In this document: positions 6,438 to 8,691 of the stretch, one piece after another
Numbering within the stretch: position 1 is the first letter of the stretch
How the letters are laid out: each line of letters starts with the position of its first letter
NCBI GenBank assembly: GCA_017934845.1
Contig: JAGBIR010000147.1
Location: forward strand, 1 to 8,691
Direction of reading: 5' to 3'
Source of the DNA: Alistipes sp.
Lineage (GTDB): Bacteria > Bacteroidota > Bacteroidia > Bacteroidales > Rikenellaceae
Length of the DNA stretch: 8,691 nt
The notes under the pieces: generated by a model
Databases searched by the model: none
Told to the model about the DNA's origin: nothing
What the model saw: only the letters and a program-made list of their open reading frames with translations
Position numbers and translations under genes: made by a program

Positions 6438-6549
6438 TAAATGGTGAGTAGTCTGCATTTAGCCTTTTAGGCTTGGCGGCACAACAATACAACAAAGATT
6501 GACGTTAAGTTACATAAACGAAGATATAAACAATTAACCTATAACCACT

Positions 6550-8598
6550 ATGAACAGACTATCAAGAATAGTTACACTCGCAATCTTCGCGCTTCTTATG
6601 GCGACGGGCGCATCGGCACAGAAGAGTTCGGATGAGTCATTCCGACCCACGGAGCTTGTACGCCCTATGATGGGTACGGCCGATCCGGGAAACGTTACGC
6701 CCATAGCCACTGCACCATTTGGAATGGTAGGCCTTGGCCCCGACACATTCTACTGGGGATCGGGCTACAAATATTACCACGGTCATATAAAGGGCTTCAG
6801 CCATACCCACAAATGCGGCCAGGGAGGAACCGACTTTATGGATATTATGTTTATGCCGCTGGCCTCGCCCGACTGGATTGGTGACGAGCGATGCCCATCG
6901 GAGTTCTCAGCACCCTACTCTCACGACAAGGATAAGGAGCACGTTGAGCCGGGCCTTTATAGCGTTAAACTGTTGGATAGCGGTATCGATGTTGAACTTA
7001 CAGCCACATCGCGCTGCGGTATGCACCGCTACACCTACCCCGAGGGTAAAAAACGTCAGATTTTCCTCGATATGAAGCATGGCGGCAAGGGCTCATGCAC
7101 CATCATTCCCGAAGATGATTGGGATACCGTACGCACAGCCCGCATCGAGTTGGTTGATGATCGTACAGTACGCGGTTATCGTATCTCGAACGGTTGGGTA
7201 CCCGAGATGCACGTCTATTTCTATGCCGAGTTCTCGGAGCCAATCAAGAACATCACGCTCTACAACCATTGCCGCAAGCAAGAGGGCGTAACCGAGTGGG
7301 AGAGTACCGATGTCCGCGCCGTAGTAGATTTTGGCGAGGGCGCAGCTCCCGTTGTAGCACGCGTGGGAATCTCGCCAGCAAGCATGGAGGGCGCACGCAA
7401 AAATCTAAAGAAGGAGATCAAGACTTGGGACTTCGACAAGGTACGCCAAGCGACAAACGACCTTTGGAACGAGACACTCTCGGCAATTATTATCGACGAT
7501 GAGAACTCACCCGAGAAGGAGGCCTTCTACACGAGTCTTTACTTTGCCCATCTCTATCCGCAGCTCTACTCTGACGTTACGGGCGAGTATCGTTCATCGG
7601 ATATAAAGGTACATAAGGGCAAATTCAACTACTATGGCGGTTGCTTCAGCCCGTGGGATACGTTCCGTACGCAGATACCTTTGATGACAATTCTCCACCC
7701 CGAGGTGATGAACGATTTGATAAAGACCCTGCAAGAACACTACAACAACTGCGGTATGTTGCCCGTATGGTTGTTGGCAGGTCAGGAGAATATGTGTATG
7801 ATTGGCTATAACTCGGTGCCGACAATCTCGGATATCTACTCAAAAGGCGTCCGCAAATACGATGTCGAGGCAATTTACGAGGCGATGAAGGTATCGGCAA
7901 ACAAGGATACCTTCGGCTACTTCCTGCGTCAGTTCCGTGGAGCGCGCCACTACAATAATTACGGCTATGTGCCCTGCGATTTGGAGGTCAGCTCGGTTTC
8001 GAAGACTCTGGAGTATAGCTATGCCGACTGGTCGCTGGCACAGATGGCGAAGGCTCTGGGCAAGAAGGAGGATTACGACTACTATATGGAGCGTGCTGCG
8101 CGCTATAAAAATATGTTTGACCCCGAGGTCGGCTTTATGCGCGGAAAGGATAGCAAGGGCAACTGGCGTACGCCGTTTGATCCCTTCTACTCAAACCACT
8201 ATCAGCCCGATGACGATTTCTGCGAGGGTACATCGTGGTCGTGGACCTTCTTCGTACCGCACGATGTTGCCGGCTTGGCCGATTTGATGGGTGGCGAGGA
8301 GAAGTTTGTCGAGAAGTTGGATTCGCTCTTCTTGGTAAGTTCACATGTCACAGGCCCTAACCCCGCATCGGACATTACGGGTCGCGTAGGTCAGTATGCT
8401 CACGGCAACGAGCCTGCTCACCAGATACTCTATATGTACAACTACGTTGGTCAGCCGTGGCGTGCCCACAAGAAGATTAGCGACATCCTCTATACGCTCT
8501 ACCGCCCCACTCCCGACGGAATTTGCGGTAACGACGATAGCGGACAGATGTCGGCTTGGTATATTATGAGCGCAATGGGTATCTTCCCGCAGATGCAT
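6550..8598 (+). CDS. Secreted GH92 alpha-mannosidase, 3' end missing
   Basis: GH92 enzymes are calcium-dependent, inverting exo-alpha-mannosidases that trim host or fungal mannans and N-glycans. The protein begins MNRLSRIVTLAIFALLMATG and has a signal peptide ending ASA|QK (cleavage after about residue 23), so it acts in the periplasm or at the surface. Family motifs in order are MGTADPGNVTPIATAPFGM (41-59), GFSHTHKCGQGG (82-93), LYPQLYSDVTGEYR (335-348), SPWDTFRTQIPL (367-378), VSKTLEYSYADW (483-494), EGTSW with the likely general acid Glu559, FFVPHDVAGLADLMGG (567-582), YAHGNEPAH (616-624) and NDDSGQMSAWYI (661-672), whose aspartates supply the base. Specificity (alpha-1,2, -1,3 or -1,6) was not deduced. 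After residue ~682 the expected C-terminal sheet of some 60-90 residues is absent: the frame stays open to 8691 but no longer encodes GH92 sequence, because of the join to the FabK-like fragment. Confidence 0.96.
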
Positions 8599-8691
8599 GA
8601 GGCCAAGGCCGCCTGCCTCAGAAACAGCTGCTGCCAGGTTGTGCTCTGCAACCCAGGCCATGCCGCCCTGAATAATGGGATATTCAATCCC
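8597..8691 (-). CDS. fabK: Fragment of FabK-type enoyl-ACP reductase (foreign join)
   Basis: Read on the minus strand from 8691, this piece gives GIEYPIIQGGMAWVAEH, then NLAAAVSEAGGLGL, the N-terminal FMN/TIM-barrel start of FabK and related nitronate monooxygenase-type flavoproteins. FabK reduces enoyl-ACP in fatty-acid synthesis. Both the start codon (off the right edge) and the rest of the gene are missing. The match stops at about 8597-8599, exactly where the GH92 match stops coming from the other side. The wording MAWVAEHNLAAAVSEAGGLG resembles Firmicutes FabK more than the Bacteroidetes relatives I know. Nitronate monooxygenase is the alternative name; the segment is too short to decide. 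Confidence 0.8.

Larger units (their letters stand above)
6229..6549. other. Divergent intergenic region
   Basis: These 321 bases separate the minus-strand glycosyltransferase from the plus-strand mannosidase. I see no gene in them. They hold one promoter box per direction (6238-6231 minus, 6430-6437 plus) and short inverted repeats: ACGCCT/AGGCGT at 6322-6327 and 6343-6348, and TTTGTCG/CGACAAA at 6374-6380 and 6410-6416. The second pair ends about 14 nt before the mannosidase -7 box. A small AGCC-TTTTA-GGCT hairpin lies in the mannosidase leader. None is followed by a T tract, so none looks like a terminator. Confidence 0.6.

Noticed and set aside
6460..6475. Small AGCC-TTTTA-GGCT hairpin in the GH92 leader as a riboswitch or attenuator
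   Set aside because: Only 4 bp of stem, no T tract, and no known riboswitch core in the ~107-nt leader.
8341..8661. 106-codon minus-strand open frame that begins with FabK sequence and runs back into the GH92 gene
   Set aside because: Only the part beyond ~8597 is FabK-like; the rest is the antisense of conserved GH92 codons, so the continuous frame is a by-product of the join.

Overview
The window looks like a gut-type Bacteroidales chromosome segment, perhaps Alistipes/Rikenellaceae-like; that rank is a guess. The evidence is a secreted GH92 mannosidase, a PadR/PspC/GIN-domain cluster of the kind seen in Bacteroidetes, TAnnTTTG-type promoter boxes, and no clear Shine-Dalgarno sequences before the starts.

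Region 1 (1-4041, all minus strand, read from right to left) is an envelope/stress-type cluster. It holds a small PspC membrane protein (4041-3511), a PadR-family repressor (3400-3074), an exported beta-helical GIN/DUF2807 protein (3047-2169), a large multi-membrane-span PspC protein (2140-344), and the start of an unrecognised one-span membrane protein (317 to the left edge). From padR onward the genes are almost contiguous (TAATG overlap, 28-nt and 26-nt gaps), so they are probably one transcript. Upstream of the small pspC lies a TATATTTG promoter box, preceded by a perfect 7-bp dyad with a 5-nt spacer, a good candidate operator for the PadR protein. PadR proteins usually repress their own cluster, so the simplest model is a self-regulated membrane-sensing module. 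Its signal is unknown.

Region 2 (4236-6228, minus strand) holds a family 2 glycosyltransferase followed 37 nt later by ATP-type 6-phosphofructokinase, closed by a clear intrinsic terminator at 4237-4267. The kinase is normal apart from an Asn at the position of the catalytic Arg171 of E. coli PfkA.

Region 3 (6229-6549) is a 321-bp divergent intergenic stretch with a promoter box for each direction and several short inverted repeats.

Region 4 (6550-8598, plus strand) is a secreted GH92 alpha-mannosidase that lacks its C-terminal end. At about 8593-8598 the mannosidase sequence stops abruptly. The last ~95 bases instead encode, on the minus strand, the N-terminal FMN-binding part of a FabK-type enoyl-ACP reductase in a Firmicutes-like form. 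This is most likely a chimeric assembly join at a contig end rather than biology.

No tRNA, rRNA, CRISPR array, insertion sequence or phage gene was seen. I found no clearly new system. The least explained item is the PadR/PspC/GIN cluster with its repeat-built soluble domains.
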